A DNA stretch of 58,526 bases from Phaeoceros laevis (GCA_049999765.1 JBNGIQ010009234.1:246106-304631), one strand, 5' to 3'; shown: positions 10,816-22,819, numbered from the stretch's first letter. Notes: generated by a model not told the origin, from the sequence alone. Numbers and translations: made by a program.

Positions 10816-10972
10816 CAGAAAGCAAACGTTTACAACGGCTGTAACTACGAGCGTTGTTTTGCATTGTTAAGGAAATATGTAACTACGAATTACAACGGGA
10901 TAACTATGAGAAACAACGTCGTAGTAAATAATCAAACTTGACATTGTAGGGCCATTGTTATCGAAGTTTAGG

Positions 10973-11072
10973 NNNNNNNNNNNNNNNNNNNNNNNNNNNN
11001 NNNNNNNNNNNNNNNNNNNNNNNNNNNNNNNNNNNNNNNNNNNNNNNNNNNNNNNNNNNNNNNNNNNNNNNN
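10973..11072. other. Assembly gap (100 N) with matching flanks
   Basis: Exactly 100 N. The 15 bases before the gap, TTATCGAAGTTTAGG, are repeated exactly as the first 15 bases after it. Confidence 0.95.
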
Positions 11073-11891
11073 TTATCGAAGTTTAGGGGGGAGGGTAAAA
11101 CAGGCACAATTCTTGTAGTGAAGGCCGCGCCGAAGATTGCAGATGCAATATCATCATCAGGAAGGGATACCACAACTGAAGAATGCCGCTTGGTAGAAAG
11201 ATCCCAGAGGAGCCACCGAGGCTCATCCTTGAAAGTGATGTCATTGTCGTCGAGAACTTCTTCCTTGAATTCCGCCATTGATAAGCTGATAGGGACACCA
11301 TGAACCAGGATTTGATGACGAATACGTGGAGTTGAGACGTCGGAGAAGGATGAAAAAGCCAATGGACCCCAATCAGAAGCTGTCTCAATAAGTTTATCAC
11401 ACACGGACTCCGACCCCACAATGATACCTATCGACGTGCGAAACTTTTGAACTGGTGGAATCTTGACTGGCCCAATCTCTGCTGCAAGGAGAGCCCCGTT
11501 AATTTTGTCCCTCAACTCCGCATGTGATAAATCTTGGGGATAGTCCCCGTCCTTGAGTTTGACAAACAATCATTCCTCAAGAATTGGGGTCGGCCTTGGG
11601 AGAGGAGAACTACCACCGTGAGAGTGGACCGCAGCCGCATAAGAGGAAGGGCGAGAAACCTTAACCTCATATTTGACTTCGTTGGAAGAGGACTGAGTAA
11701 CCCGCTCGAGTTCTTCCTTTGTGTATGAACATTTGTTCTTGGAGAGAATCCAAAAGAGTGGCCTCTCCCATTAGTGAATCCATAGCTCTATCCAAGAGCA
11801 GTTTCGCGTTGTTTTTCTTGCCTTCAGCAAGAACATTAGAGTCCGCCGTCAAAATTGCTATAACATCTTGAATGAGGCCAATAGCCGTCAA
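11073..11891 (-). pseudogene. LINE ORF1, N-terminal part
   Basis: On the minus strand this encodes first a segment with AIGLIQDVIAILTADSN (11891 to about 11730). After a change of frame come SYAAAVHSHGG and PTPILEE, an in-frame TGA (11572-11570), and a longer open stretch with LFVKLKDGD, RIRHQILVHGVP, RWLLWDLSTKRHSSVVV and PSPLNFDN. The order, a divergent RNA-binding-like domain followed by zinc knuckles (8202-8555), is that of LINE ORF1 proteins. At least one frameshift and one stop make it non-functional. The frame runs out at the scaffold gap. Confidence 0.6.
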
Positions 11892-11923
11892 GCGTGTAGA
11901 ACCTCTTCCGTGAGAAACTTCTT

Positions 11924-12508
11924 TTTTGAAACTTACTTGTTTTAGAAACTTTCTTCACAAACTTTCTTCAACACCTTCACATTGCTCGCCAGTCGAGTTG
12001 TCCTTGATGAAGAGCTGCACGGTCAAGCAGGCTGCAGATATGCCCGCATCGGTCAAGCTCCGTAATTCAGCAGCTCGCAAAGGTCCGCCGAGCTACCAGG
12101 CCATGCCCAGCTCACCAGTAGCCTCGCCATGATGCAGATCTTGGAACGGCCTACAAGTCGTCCTGTGGAGATCTAGACCCTGGAGGCGCCAGGATGGGCT
12201 GCCTCTTGAAGCCCCAGCAGGCTGCAAATACACAAAAAATGGGATACTTAGGATAGAGACGATGAGAACTCATTGCCGACACCTCCACAGCGTGGACGTT
12301 AGCGTGGCAGCGGGAAGGGACGTGGGGGAAAGGAAGGGTCCCAGCTTCTGCTTGCTTCTACATGATTGGTCTTCAAGAGGAAGTATCATTGTCTTACACA
12401 GGAATGACAGCAGTACCTTACAGAGCTTTCCTGCTCTTACAACCTGAGCACAATTTCCAAACAGTCAAAAAAGAAGAAGAATTGCAGTGGTGCCCTGCTG
12501 GTAGCACT
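11924..12508. other. Intergenic, no gene
   Basis: No coding sequence is supported. The stretch at 11978-12010 (ATTGCTCGCC then GTCGAG) resembles 7940-7965 on the far side of the LINE, suggesting that the LINE landed in an older repeat. Confidence 0.45.
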
Positions 12509-13034
12509 TTATTCGAGCTTCAATGTCGGTAGCTCCTCCGCTACAGTGCGTGCCGTTTTGGATGCAGCAGCTTTGGCCTTTTCAATGTTAGCCTTCAAGA
12601 CCTCCTTCCGCCTGGCACTAGCTAGAAGTCTGGCATCGTAGGCACTCAGATTCTTGTCATCTTGTGGCTTCTTCTCCTCAACTGGAGGAGTTTTCCTCTT
12701 AGCGGCCTGGGCGTCCGGTCCCGTAAGGAGCCCTAAACCCGCAGCAGCTGCCGCCCCAACCAAAGCAAACGATCTGCGCAATCACGGCTTACAACCAACA
12801 GTCAGTGCACCGGACCTCCATCGCAACAAGGCTCCAGTGAGAGTTGCAGGAAGCAAACCTCCTGGAGACTTCAGGTGCGGCATTGGCGTGGTTCGCATTC
12901 TGGCACACTATCCTGAGGTGTGCCCTAGGCAGCGCCCGGTGAGAGCTGCAAGACTGCTGGTGCGAGGAGGAGCCTACATTGCCAGGGCAGCACAAGGGAC
13001 AAGCCGCGAGAGCCACTCCAATTGCTTGAGCCAT
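12509..13034 (-). CDS. Small Tat-dependent thylakoid lumen protein (putative)
   Basis: Two exons, 13034-12859 and 12773-12509, joined in phase 2, give 146 residues. The first about 60 residues are Ser/Ala/His-rich, like a chloroplast transit peptide. The splice creates SRRSFALVGAAAAAG, a twin-arginine motif plus hydrophobic core, followed by TGPDAQAA, a lumenal processing-peptidase site (A-x-A) at about residue 83. The mature part is only about 60 residues: lysine-rich, with NLSAYDARLLASARRKE and a helical tail ending LPTLKLE. The AYDAxLLAxxRRKE motif recurs in small plant lumen proteins; photosystem-associated roles are a guess. The bipartite presequence gives good confidence for location, much less for function. 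It is divergent from CKS1 about 1 kb away. Confidence 0.75.
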
Positions 13035-14085
13035 TGTTTCCTCCCACCTGCACAGGGTTCCAAACGATGCCTCAGTGCTCAGCGATGATGAAGACGAACC
13101 CTGTTGCCAGCTTGAAGGGCTTCCGATTTCTCTTCCTGCATTGTTGAGTCCCAGGAAGCGCTCTCATGATCACTCCTCCAACGCCAAGAAACACCCCCCC
13201 CCCCCCCAATCAGCCGAGTATCCCATCTACCCCCTCGCCTTTTGCACATTGATCTGAATGGAGGAGATGGACAAGACGCTCACCTCAAACGCGGGAGCTA
13301 CCAAATCCAAGCTTGGGCAATCCTGTGCTCGGTTCGCTGCCTCTAAAGGAAAAATGGATAGGTTGGATATTCGTTCTCCATTCTCAAAATTCTGGCGTTA
13401 TTAGTAAGCTCATCATGTCAATCTCCTGAGTATGGTTAATGTTCTTCATCTTTGGATGGCTTACAAGGTGTTGACGAGTGGGGATTGGGGAATAACGTGT
13501 GAAGCATAAAGACAAATAAGTGCAAAACCTACACAGACCGAAGATGTTCATATTATTGTATAGCGGTCATGTTGATTCCAGCAGGTACTGGAATCAAAAC
13601 TACCATATGAAAGACTGGTCTATCCCTACAATTGCTTTCAAGTTTTAACCACACTTGTTCAGAATGGAGGTGCCATAGGAGTGCCGATGTGTGATTGCGG
13701 GGATCTAGGACACCTGAGGCACAGCAATAGGTAAGTTAGTCTGGTCTAGGTCACCGGTGATCTTCAGCTTCAGTGCAACCAGCGCTGTGCGAGACAAAGA
13801 GCCCGTTTAAGTTTAAGCCCAAAGCCTTATCCGGTTTTGCATAAGTAACCCTAACCGGCATCCCTTCATGGCGCGTAAGCAGTAGGGCCCCCCATCCGAA
13901 GGCCATTTTGAATTCTCAGAGTTTAAGAAGCAGCTTGACGAGCCTGTCAGGGTTTTCATCTGCACCGCTCGTTCCGTCCCGTCCCGTCACGTCTCTCTCG
14001 CTCGCTCTCTGTTCCTCATTCTTGCCTCCTTTCCTGCTTGCCCAAGCAGAATCTGTGTTCACAGCTTGTGCACAAGCTTGCCAAC
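13035..14085. other. Region between divergent genes, no gene seen
   Basis: This separates the lumen-protein start (13034) from the CKS1 start (14086). It has a C homopolymer (13193-13207) and CT-rich sequence just before CKS1 (about 13960-14030), as is common in plant 5' leaders. I find no open frame with family resemblance. Confidence 0.5.
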
Positions 14086-14816
14086 ATGCCGCAAATTCAG
14101 TACTCCGAGAAGTATTTCGATGACACCTACGAGTACAGGTGAGCTTGTCCTGACACTTTTCGGGGTGCATCTGCTGCTGTAGGGGCGCGCTAGATTTGCT
14201 CCAATTTTGCGTGCCCGAGCTTCACATTCTGTTTGAACAGATCCTTTGAAGCGATGTCGCGCTGAGCTTGTTCTCAGTCTCTGTTGTGACCTCAACGGGC
14301 CTCGCTGGACTCTTTAACCTATTTTCTGGTTCATTTCAGGCACGTCGTGCTCCCACCTGATGTTGCCAGGATGCTGCCAAAGAATCGTCTACTATCTGAA
14401 GTAGGATGTTCTGTTCCCGCATGAACTTTGCTTGAGCCACTTGCTTTAAGATCTGCCTGCTCGGACTTTGACCGTTGGTATTGACTGGCACTTCTTGAGG
14501 TTTGATTTTCTGGAAGACAGCAGTTGCGTTTGAAAAGCTTTGCACCAATGGAAATGAAATAGTTCGGTGCCTGAGGGACTTGCCCCCCACAATTGTTTGC
14601 TGACATGGTTGATAGACTTATCACTTGTTACTTTTGTGGCGGCAGACTGAGTGGCGGAGCCTGGGTGTGCAACAGTCCCGGGGATGGGTGCACTATGCCA
14701 TCCACAGGCCAGAGCCCCATATCATGCTTTTCCGCAGGCCTCTTAACTACCAGCAGAACCAACAGGCGCAGCAGGCCCAGGCACCGCCTGTGCAGCCTGG
14801 CGGTTTGAAGGCGTAA
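14086..14816 (+). CDS. CKS1: Cyclin-dependent kinase regulatory subunit CKS1
   Basis: Three exons, 14086-14138, 14340-14400 and 14646-14816, give 94 residues. The protein is a full CKS domain: [20 protein letters not shown], then LLSE(T)[32 protein letters not shown]. This includes the HxPEPHIML motif that forms the beta-hinge and the anion pocket residues (Lys, Arg, Trp). The C-terminus is a Gln/Ala/Pro-rich tail, typical of plant CKS. CKS proteins bind CDKs and phosphorylated CDK substrates, promoting multisite phosphorylation through the cell cycle. All splice sites are canonical and the phases agree. Length matches the family (about 85-95 residues in plants), so the gene looks intact. Confidence 0.97.
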
Positions 14817-15381
14817 AATACTTTTCGGATGTTTGAAAGTGGATAAGCTTCGACGCTGCGAGTTCCAATCTACCAGATAGCCAGATAGAGCTCGGACTGA
14901 TATCTGGAAGCAGTTGTAGAGGATACCTACACCCTACGCAGGGTGCTTTTTTAAGTGGCTCTGGTTGTGCATCAAGACATCAAGATCTTTTCATTTCAGA
15001 GATATAGCCAAGAAAGGCTGCGCTTTCAGGCAGTATTCTTATTAGGCTGCTAGCTGGGAGGAGGTTGTCTATACTCCGTAGACATTTTTTTAAGGACCAA
15101 GTTGCGACAACTTTATTTTATGTACCAAGTTGCGAACTTCAAATCGAAAACCTCAGGAAGACCAGCTGTTTCAGTGCTTTCCGGTCTTGACAATGTGAAC
15201 ACCGTCGTGTTTCGTCCTCTACAAGCAAGCCGGTCCAAGCCCTAACGAGCAATCTAGGCAGATCCACTGTCATGGAAAAAGGGCCCAGCAAAATGGAACA
15301 AGTAGACTATATGCGCTGCTTGCGGAGAAAGACGCGGTCTTGCACGGCTGGAGGCCAGGCGCAGGAGCGGCGGTGGCAGCC
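14817..15381. other. CKS1 3' flank and PHD-gene 5' leader
   Basis: No gene seen. An upstream ATG at 15272 opens a frame that overlaps the PHD-gene start at 15382 in a different frame. It could act as an upstream ORF if it is transcribed. Confidence 0.4.
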
Positions 15382-18300
15382 ATGGTGGCGAAAGCTCACC
15401 GGCCGTCCAGTTCGGAGTCTGATGATTGGGGGGACGAGGGCTGGATTGTGGACTGCCCTTGCGGCATTAACTATGACGATGGCGAGAAGATGGTGGAGTG
15501 CGACGAGTGTGGGGTTTGGGTGCACACAGCATGTTGCCGTGTAGTGAAGGATCAGGAGACTTTCAATTGCGACAAATGCAAGAGCAAGAAGCGGAAGGAG
15601 GTCGAGGAGTCGGAGGTAGCACAGCTTCTGGTGGATCTACCCAGCAAAACTCTCAGTTTTGAGGAGCGTGGCCACGAGAAGACAGCAGCTGCGCATGTGG
15701 ATCCGGTGCGTAGTCCTGTTGCCACAAGTTTTGCCGACAGGGCGCATGTGCATGGAGTTCCAGGGGGCGACCCCCGGTTGTTCTTGGCAGGCTCCATTTT
15801 CAGCCAGCAGCTGTGGAAGTATGCGGGCTATGTTCGCAAACCACTGCGGATTGACTTCGAAGAGCTTCCTCTCGACTCCGGCGAGCACGACATTTTCCAG
15901 ATGCTCGAAGACCCCCAGACTGATGAGCTTGCTCTGGTTGTTACACTGGACAGTGCCAGGCTGGAACACGGCAGAGCAGAAGCGAAGTCTTCACCAGATG
16001 GCGCTACTAGGGAGGCGCCAAATGGAGATTTGGCGCCTCCCAAGGACAAGATTGCCAAGACCGAGATCAGGAGAGGGGAAAGACCCGGAAAACATAAACT
16101 CAAGCTTAAGCTGAAACACAGACACAAGTCGCACAAGGAAGACAGACTCCGTCACCATGAAAAGCGACCGAAGGATGCAGGTGGCGTGCAGGACTCGGCG
16201 AGCAAGAAAAAGCTAAAGTGCAGTGGTGGTGATGCTGCTAATGCTGGGGATGAAAGATCCAAGAAGGTCGAAGGTTTGTTCCGTAATGCCAATGTCTCAC
16301 CCACAAACTTGGAGGGGTCTGTCCGGGAAGTCAAAGCCTCTGTGAAGAAGGGGGAAGATTCACCTCAAGCTGCCAATTTTAAAAGGGAGGGCTCCTCTTT
16401 CGAGGCAATTGTGTCGTTCAAGTCCCCTCAGTCATCTCCAAAGAACCCTAAAGCTATGAAGAAGCTTGCCGTGCAGGAGTTCATGGATGGTGGGGTCACC
16501 ATATGCAGCAAATGCTGCAGAGAGGAGCCCATCTTGGGCCGCCCTCTCACAATCTCTGGTAACTATCTCAGATCCTTTCTGGAGAGAGGGGTATGTGGGA
16601 GACTTGTGCATGTACTTCTCCAACCGCAGAGGTAAAACTCCCCTGTGACCACAGGACGCTGGCTGACATCCAGTGTCCATGCAAAACTTCGTGGACACAG
16701 CGCTGAAGCCAGGTGCGCGATCTGGAACCGCTGTGCCCCTTTGTGGTCATAGGGGGTTTTACCCCTTGCGTTTGCCTGCCATGAAATTGCTACCGTCCCA
16801 CCTAGGTATTGTCTAGGGTCCTAGATATGTCAGTTTCGGGTTGATACCCAATTTCCAGCAGTTGCACAGAAATTGCTATACTAATAAGTGGGGCAGTTCA
16901 TGTGTGCATGGATGTTCTTGACTATAGGGAGAACAATTAATCTCTAAGCAAGATTTGTGTATTCAGAGAGCTAGAACCAAATACAGATGCAGGTTTGACT
17001 CAGGCGTGAGCGCTGCTGATTTTCTCTAAAACTACCCCAAGTAGAATATAGTAACGATTTGTCTGATGTTTGTCATGTTTTCTCCTTTGCTCGGGTTCGT
17101 ATTCAACTTTGTGGCAGTTGAAAGCTGTCTCAGCATCTGACGTGAGCTTTGTGATGACCACAGGAGGAAAGGCTGAGACGAAATGCTGCAAGGGATGTGG
17201 AAATGACCTTGAGAAATTGCAGCGAACAAGTACGTCCGATGGGGATGCACTGGTTCCACCTCGGGATGTGAAGGGCTGTGAGGAGACAGCAGATCTACCT
17301 TCACCTATTGTGGGTGAACCCGGTCTTGAGGGGAAGCATTCATCTACTGTTGAAGGTCCCGAGACTGGAGATAGGAGAGTGGATGTGGAGTCTCTCAGAA
17401 CTGATCACTCACACCGTGCATTACCTAGTGATTTGAAGGATCATCAGAGCATTCCCAAAAGACATGGAGGATTGAGGCTTTTTGAAAAGGCAGAAGCTCG
17501 AATTGTGAACCAGGGGCCAGGAGTGTCGGAGCAACACTTCAGCGCTGTTGATGTAATGACTGTGTCTCGTGTGTCTTGCAAATGAGTGGGGAATTGTATT
17601 TTTTCTTTTCGCACTAGCTTATGAGCTACCTTCATGCTGGCTTATAGGTCCAGGGTGCATTTTTTTTGCAGACTAAATCTGTTGCGCCAACTTGGACAAA
17701 GGAAGCTGGAGGAAAGGTTGTGCGGTTTGACAAGGAGCAGAAGATGTTGAGCCCAGGTGTTTCTGAGGACATCATGCTCTCCGGGAAAGAAACATTGACT
17801 GCACATGCTTTACCCAAGTCGGGTCGATATGTGCTGAAGGGCGCTACCTGTGGTGATAGCTTGGTGCATTCTCACATCAAGCCATCAGCGAGCATAAGAT
17901 CAGTAAAAGCTGATGATTCTTCTGAAAACTGTGACTTGGATATGAAGGTGGGGGACATGCCCCCTCTGCAGCATTCTGCATCAGGCAGGAGTGATGGAGA
18001 GAATTCAGCTCCAGGTCCTTCTATAGCTCCCCCTGTTACTGGTGAAATGTCTGAGGATGCGTCACATGAAAATATCGTCAGGACTGGTGATGGCTTTACA
18101 AGGCACACACCTATGGACGCAGTCTTGACACAAGCACCTACCTCCCCAAGGGCTCATTACGCACAAAATGATATCTTGACTGGTGTGCCAAGCTCAGATG
18201 TGCTATTACAGAAAAAATCGTCTGAGGGCGGCCTAGATGCGGCATCTGGTAAATATCCGTCTAGGGCTCAGCCATCTTTCAGCAATACAGATGGAGGAGA

Positions 18301-21300
18301 TGTTCGCATAATTAATCAGCTCTCAGCAGGAATTCGAGAAAAGGGTGTTGAGCGTCCTGGCATCAACCGCTTAAGTGCTGCAGGTTCTCATCAGGACAGT
18401 GCACAGCCTGCTCAGGTGTCATCAATATCAGTGGAGATGGCACACAAAGGAACACAGTCTCTCGGGACCGAGCATTCTATGCGTTCTCCCAGGACAGGAA
18501 CAACTCAAGAGTCTGTGTCTGCAGGCAAGCAGTACCCGCTCGGTGCGCATCAGCAGGTTGGATCAAGTAAGCATGTTTCCACACCGAAGCAGCAGCAAAA
18601 GCATCAAGACATCAGTACACCACTATCACGAGTGGAGACGGAACATTCCAGGGTGCGACAACTAGGGATATCTGATCAGGCAGAAGTTGCTGAATCTCTG
18701 GCGTCGTCCAGTCTAATCAAGCAGGCTGAGCAAGGCCCTGCTGTGGATGTTCTTGATCACAAAGTGTCACCTTTGCAATCACCCTTATGCCAACAAGCTA
18801 GGCAACATCATCTTCATTCCGGTCGTGGAAGGCCAGGTTCCAGCTCCTCGGCTGCTATTAGCTCTGGTGGCACTCATCGGAATCCAAGTCCTACCACTCT
18901 GGGAGCATCAAAGTCTACAACACCAGGGGGATCAAAGTCTTCTGGAGGGTCTTCTAGTGTCTCTCCGAAGTCACCTCCAGTTCCTCCACAATTCCCCAAA
19001 CATGGTGGTAGCAAATCAAATCCAACTTCCCCAACACCACCTCAAAGACCATCAGTTGTACCTCCTGCCAAACCTTCTCATGCCTCCTCCAAGCAATCAC
19101 CCACTCCAGCTCCCAATAGCAAGCACCAATCCCCAGGTGCAAAACAATCACTAGTGTCTTCATCGTCCCTGCCCTCAAAGACTCCAAGTTCTTCAAAGCA
19201 ACCATCAAGAACAAACAGCCTTCCATCTCTGAAGGGAGTGGATAACAGTCTTCCCCCAAAATCTCCTGGTGCTGCTATACCAACTCTTCGTGGCAGTAAT
19301 TTGGGGTCTTTAAATGCAGCAACGACGGGTAAGCAGGTGTCTAAGGTTGTTAGTTCTGGTAAACCTGGTGGAGCACCCCGGCATGTGGTTGGCTCTAAAG
19401 TTTCAAACTCTCAGCCGGCTGCCAAACAACTCTCAAGTCAGTCATCCGCTAGGCTGAATTTGTCTCCCGCATCTGAACCTACCAAGTCTGGCTCTTCATT
19501 GCTGGGAAAGCAATCAGTTGCTAATGCAACAAAGCAAGGGTCTTCAGGAAATATGCTCAAAGAGGAGAAGTCTGCTTCAGGTTTAAAGGGAATGTCAAGC
19601 ATGCCCCCCCCAGCTACTCCTGGCTCGTTAAAACGCTCTCCACCAGCAGGTCCAGCTGCAACGCTCAAGGATGAGGAGGTGTGTATTTCACGTTGGTATA
19701 TGATTTATTTGAACATGAACATCAAGTAATGTGCTGAAATGCTTCTCTTTGGAGTTCATTTTACTCTGTATCAGGGCAGCAGGCTGGAAGTATGCTGGAT
19801 GACCCTAGACTAACAGGTGGTAGCTTGTAGTGCTTAAAGCATTCGGTTTGGATAAAATTCTCATGTAGTCTTCTCTGGTCGCAGGTTGCTATGCTACTGC
19901 ATCAGGAGCTCAACAGCTCTCCTCGAGTACCACGTGTTCCCAGAGCACGATTAAGTAGTTCTGGAATTCAAGGGATTTCGTCTGGTCAGCCTGTGATTGC
20001 ACCAGCTAAACGCGTGATAACTGGTGCTACTATCCAAGGTCTTCATAGAGATGTGGTAAGATAGACAGAGTTTCGGAGCATTGCGCAATGTTATGCTTTT
20101 ATCTCCTCAGCTTGTCAGTAACCAGTGTGTTTCTGGTATAGGCTCCAAGGAAAAGATTGAGAGATGATCGGTATAGAGATCTAGGAAGGACTTCCTCTAG
20201 TGTGTCGGATGATAACAGCAAAGCTAGTGGAACCGTACGCAAACATGAGGATAGCATCAGGGTTGAAGATGGGCATCATATGGCCTCTGGGCCTGTGGAG
20301 AGTGGGAACTCGAAAGAGAAATCATCACATCTTGATAGCTCATGCCGTGCTTATCATGGATTTCCAAAAAGCAGTTTATCTATTGTAGTCCCAGCTCGCA
20401 GTGACGACTCCTCAGATCAGGGTGACAAAAAAAGTCCTGCAGATGGCACCATTCTAACGCTTCCAGGTACATCCTCATACTACATCACGTACCTCGTCAA
20501 CAGTTTATAGACTAGGGGCAGTGTAGAATGACCTGAAGCAACATTTTGGTTTCATCACATGTTCTATGTAGGTTTGATTGATGACATTCTGAGCAACAGT
20601 GGACATCAGCTGGAATATGAAGATGTCTGTGAGGCTGTATGGCCAGTAAGTAACTATGTCATTATCCGTCCTTTGTTTGCAGCTAGTTTGATACATGCTG
20701 TAGCCCTCATTCGCTGTGTTTGTGCAGTATTGGCAAAAACTGCGGAAACCCAATGGGGAACGATATGCATATGCAAGTCACCGACAAGCTGTTTTAGATT
20801 GTCTGAGAAACCGAAGTTCCTGGTCGCACCTGGTTGACCGAGGCCCAAAGGTATTGCTGCACTACTTGAGCAAGCTCATTTGTTATACCGTCACTGGTGG
20901 GCCGATTGCCGCTGTGCTCGTTTCTCGAGCGCTGACCACTTTGCTCACCCATGGCTGACCTTCACCTTTTCCTGATTGTCCTTTCATGCAACAAGTGTAT
21001 AGGTCATGCTGTATGTGTGTCTGTGTGTTTGTATGTGGTTCAAGGGGGTTATGGGGTCTTCCTGGAACTGCACATAGATTAGGTGAACCTACATTGGTGT
21101 TGCAGGCTAAGACGGGGGTTACTCTGTTGTCTGTTTTGTGCAGACAAATTTGGGCCGAAAGAAGCGGAGAACAGATGTTGCAATAACCACAGAGTCTGAT
21201 GATGATGAAGATGTAGATGGTGGCGAGCATGTATTTGCAGATGATTATGAATTAGGGAGAGGTGTTCGGCGTTCTAAGCAAACAGAGAATGACAAAATTA

Positions 21301-21659
21301 ATACAGATCATAGTGAAAGGTCTAGGGTCCTGAATGTTGCCCTTCCTGAGGATGTGCCGAAAGGGAAACGGAAAGCTAGGAGTCGGAGACGTAGACCTCT
21401 TGTTGCTACTGAGGATGGTAAAGCTCAGAGTAGTGGGAACTCTACAAGAACGAAAGTGGGGAATGGTGGAACAAAATCTGGTAAAGTGGTGGGTCCAGGC
21501 CAAGAAGAAGAACCTGATGCCCCTTCCTCACCTTCTAGTGAGGATGCAGTCAGTAACTACAGTGAAGAAGACGAAGAAATGGTAGTACACAAGGGCATCC
21601 GGAGCAGCAGAAGGCGCCGTGATGGGGAAAGCAGTGATGGTGAGGAGGAGATGGATTGA
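15382..21659 (+). CDS. Large PHD-finger nuclear protein
   Basis: Proposed exons are 15382-16590, 17118-17552, 17672-19678, 19885-20055, 20142-20466, 20572-20645, 20728-20850 and 21144-21659, about 1619 residues. The PHD finger is at about residues 22-65: CPCGIN, then CDECGVWVHTAC, then CDKC, a C4HC3 zinc-binding pattern of the type that reads histone tails. Next is a folded block (FLAGSIFSQQLWKYAGYVRK) and a basic K/H-rich stretch. A very long Ser/Pro/Lys/Gln low-complexity region fills the 2-kb exon. It is followed by a conserved motif, AMLLHQELNSSPRVPRVPRAR, and a winged-helix-like module (LIDDILSNSGHQLEYEDVCE to RSSWSHLVDRGPKT) ending in acidic/basic tails. Module order matches uncharacterised plant PHD proteins such as the Arabidopsis At3g52100 group, as I recall them. 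The second exon's 3' end is the least certain border. Confidence 0.85.
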
Positions 21660-22819
21660 TGCAGGCGGGTGGTGGGTTAAGACAGGGTGTGCAACTGCTG
21701 GATCCTAGATCCTCACTCAGGGTGTGGACTGAACAGTCTCCTCAGTAACTGCACCTGAAGAGGTAAAGCTTGTCAAACTTTCTGTGTTGTGCTCTAGTTA
21801 TTGCTACAGGAAATAAAGTGGACAGGTATTTTTCGTGCTGGACTCACACTTCCCTACTGTATCGCAGGATATGTAATCCCCACCTAGATTTCCTTGGCGA
21901 GATCTCGTCTTTCTACTTCAGGGGCGCCAATACCGGTTAGTAGTGCCATTTGAGACTTGCCTAGAACTCGAACACTCGTGGTGGTGTGTCATTTTCAAAC
22001 CTCAAAACTCTCAACTGGCTGGATGTTGCAGGTAGCCTCATAGTACTAGAACATTGGAAAGACCAGTTGACCTTAGCAGGCTGAAGGATGGCTTCGGCTG
22101 GTGGCCTCGTGTGCACGCCCTTCTTGTGTTTGTTGCCGTACTTTTCTGTCTCCTGTAAATCCAATAATATTATTCAAGTGGTGTTGATCTTCGGCAGGTG
22201 ACCTGAATGCGGCGCCGTGGTGCATCGGTTTGTGGACGCGCAAGAACAAGTTGGTACTCAAATGGTGGTTAGCAACTGCAGGCCCTGCCTAGGGGAATCG
22301 AAGAAATTACACTGTTGGGTTCGGGCTTTCGGAAAACGTTTGTGAAGTCGTTAAAGAAATGCCCGAATGGTCCTGCGATTACCCTTAGACTGCCTGCAAA
22401 TCAGCAGGGTGCCCCCGCTGCTGTGTGTTTACGGCTCGTTAGTTACTGGATCTGTTCGGAAGTTGAACGGCCATTCAATGCTCGTACTGTACCCTGGCTT
22501 GGGGCATTGACAAGTACATAGTACGCAAGTGCTACAGTGTCCAGGGACCTTCCGAGCTGGAAACCCAGTGTGCGGTTTCTGAACGTCGGGGCGGCCCGGG
22601 GCCTCTAGGCGGGAGGCGCCGAAAGGCTGAGGTGCAACTACCAGCGAGTGCGGTCGGCCAGTGGGCCACAGTCCAGTCGTGAACTCTATCTTCTTGGCGA
22701 TTTAGTCGTGTTCGTCATTGCGGCTAGCTCAGCTCGCGTGGCTAGAATCGCAAGGCAGGGACACGATCCGGGGTCAGTGCATTGGTCAGAATCTCAGCTT
22801 GAAGTGACCTCTGAGAGAC
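21660..22819. other. Between PHD gene and sulfite reductase, no gene
   Basis: This holds the 3' untranslated region of the PHD gene and the upstream region of sulfite reductase on the same strand. A GC-rich patch lies at about 22585-22625. Short open frames here show no protein-like composition. Confidence 0.5.

Larger units (their letters stand above)
8556..10950. mobile_element. CACTA (En/Spm-like) DNA transposon, non-autonomous, nested in the LINE
   Basis: At 8556 the sequence reads CACTACAAGAAAA, the terminal inverted repeat of plant En/Spm-type CACTA elements. Inward lies a region dense in GTAGTAACC/TAACTACG-type words on both sides (about 8600-8770 and 10800-10940), as expected for subterminal transposase-binding repeats. 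The centre holds several short tandem repeats and one open frame (9109-9819, minus). No transposase with a DDE domain is visible, so it is probably non-autonomous. The right end is not clean: the best candidate is TTGTAGGG near 10950, an imperfect match to the expected TTGTAGTG. The true end may lie in the adjoining scaffold gap. Confidence 0.65.
8022..11914 (-). mobile_element. Degenerate LINE (non-LTR retrotransposon), minus strand, interrupted by a second element
   Basis: Read on the minus strand, this stretch starts near 11914 and contains an ORF1-like frame (11891-11073). It is interrupted by scaffold gap 2 and a DNA-transposon insertion (8556 to about 10950). It then resumes with a zinc-knuckle region (8555-8202) and ends in an AAATAAATAAATA-type tail (about 8068-8030), as many plant and algal LINEs do. 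A 9-bp candidate target-site duplication flanks it. No reverse transcriptase or endonuclease frame is present, so ORF2 has been lost or was never copied. ORF1 has a frameshift near 11730, an in-frame TGA at 11572-11570 and the insertion, so the copy is dead. Confidence 0.65.

Noticed and set aside
15272-15544. ATG frame upstream of the PHD gene
   Set aside because: It overlaps the true start in another frame and encodes Arg/Trp-rich nonsense; at most an upstream ORF.
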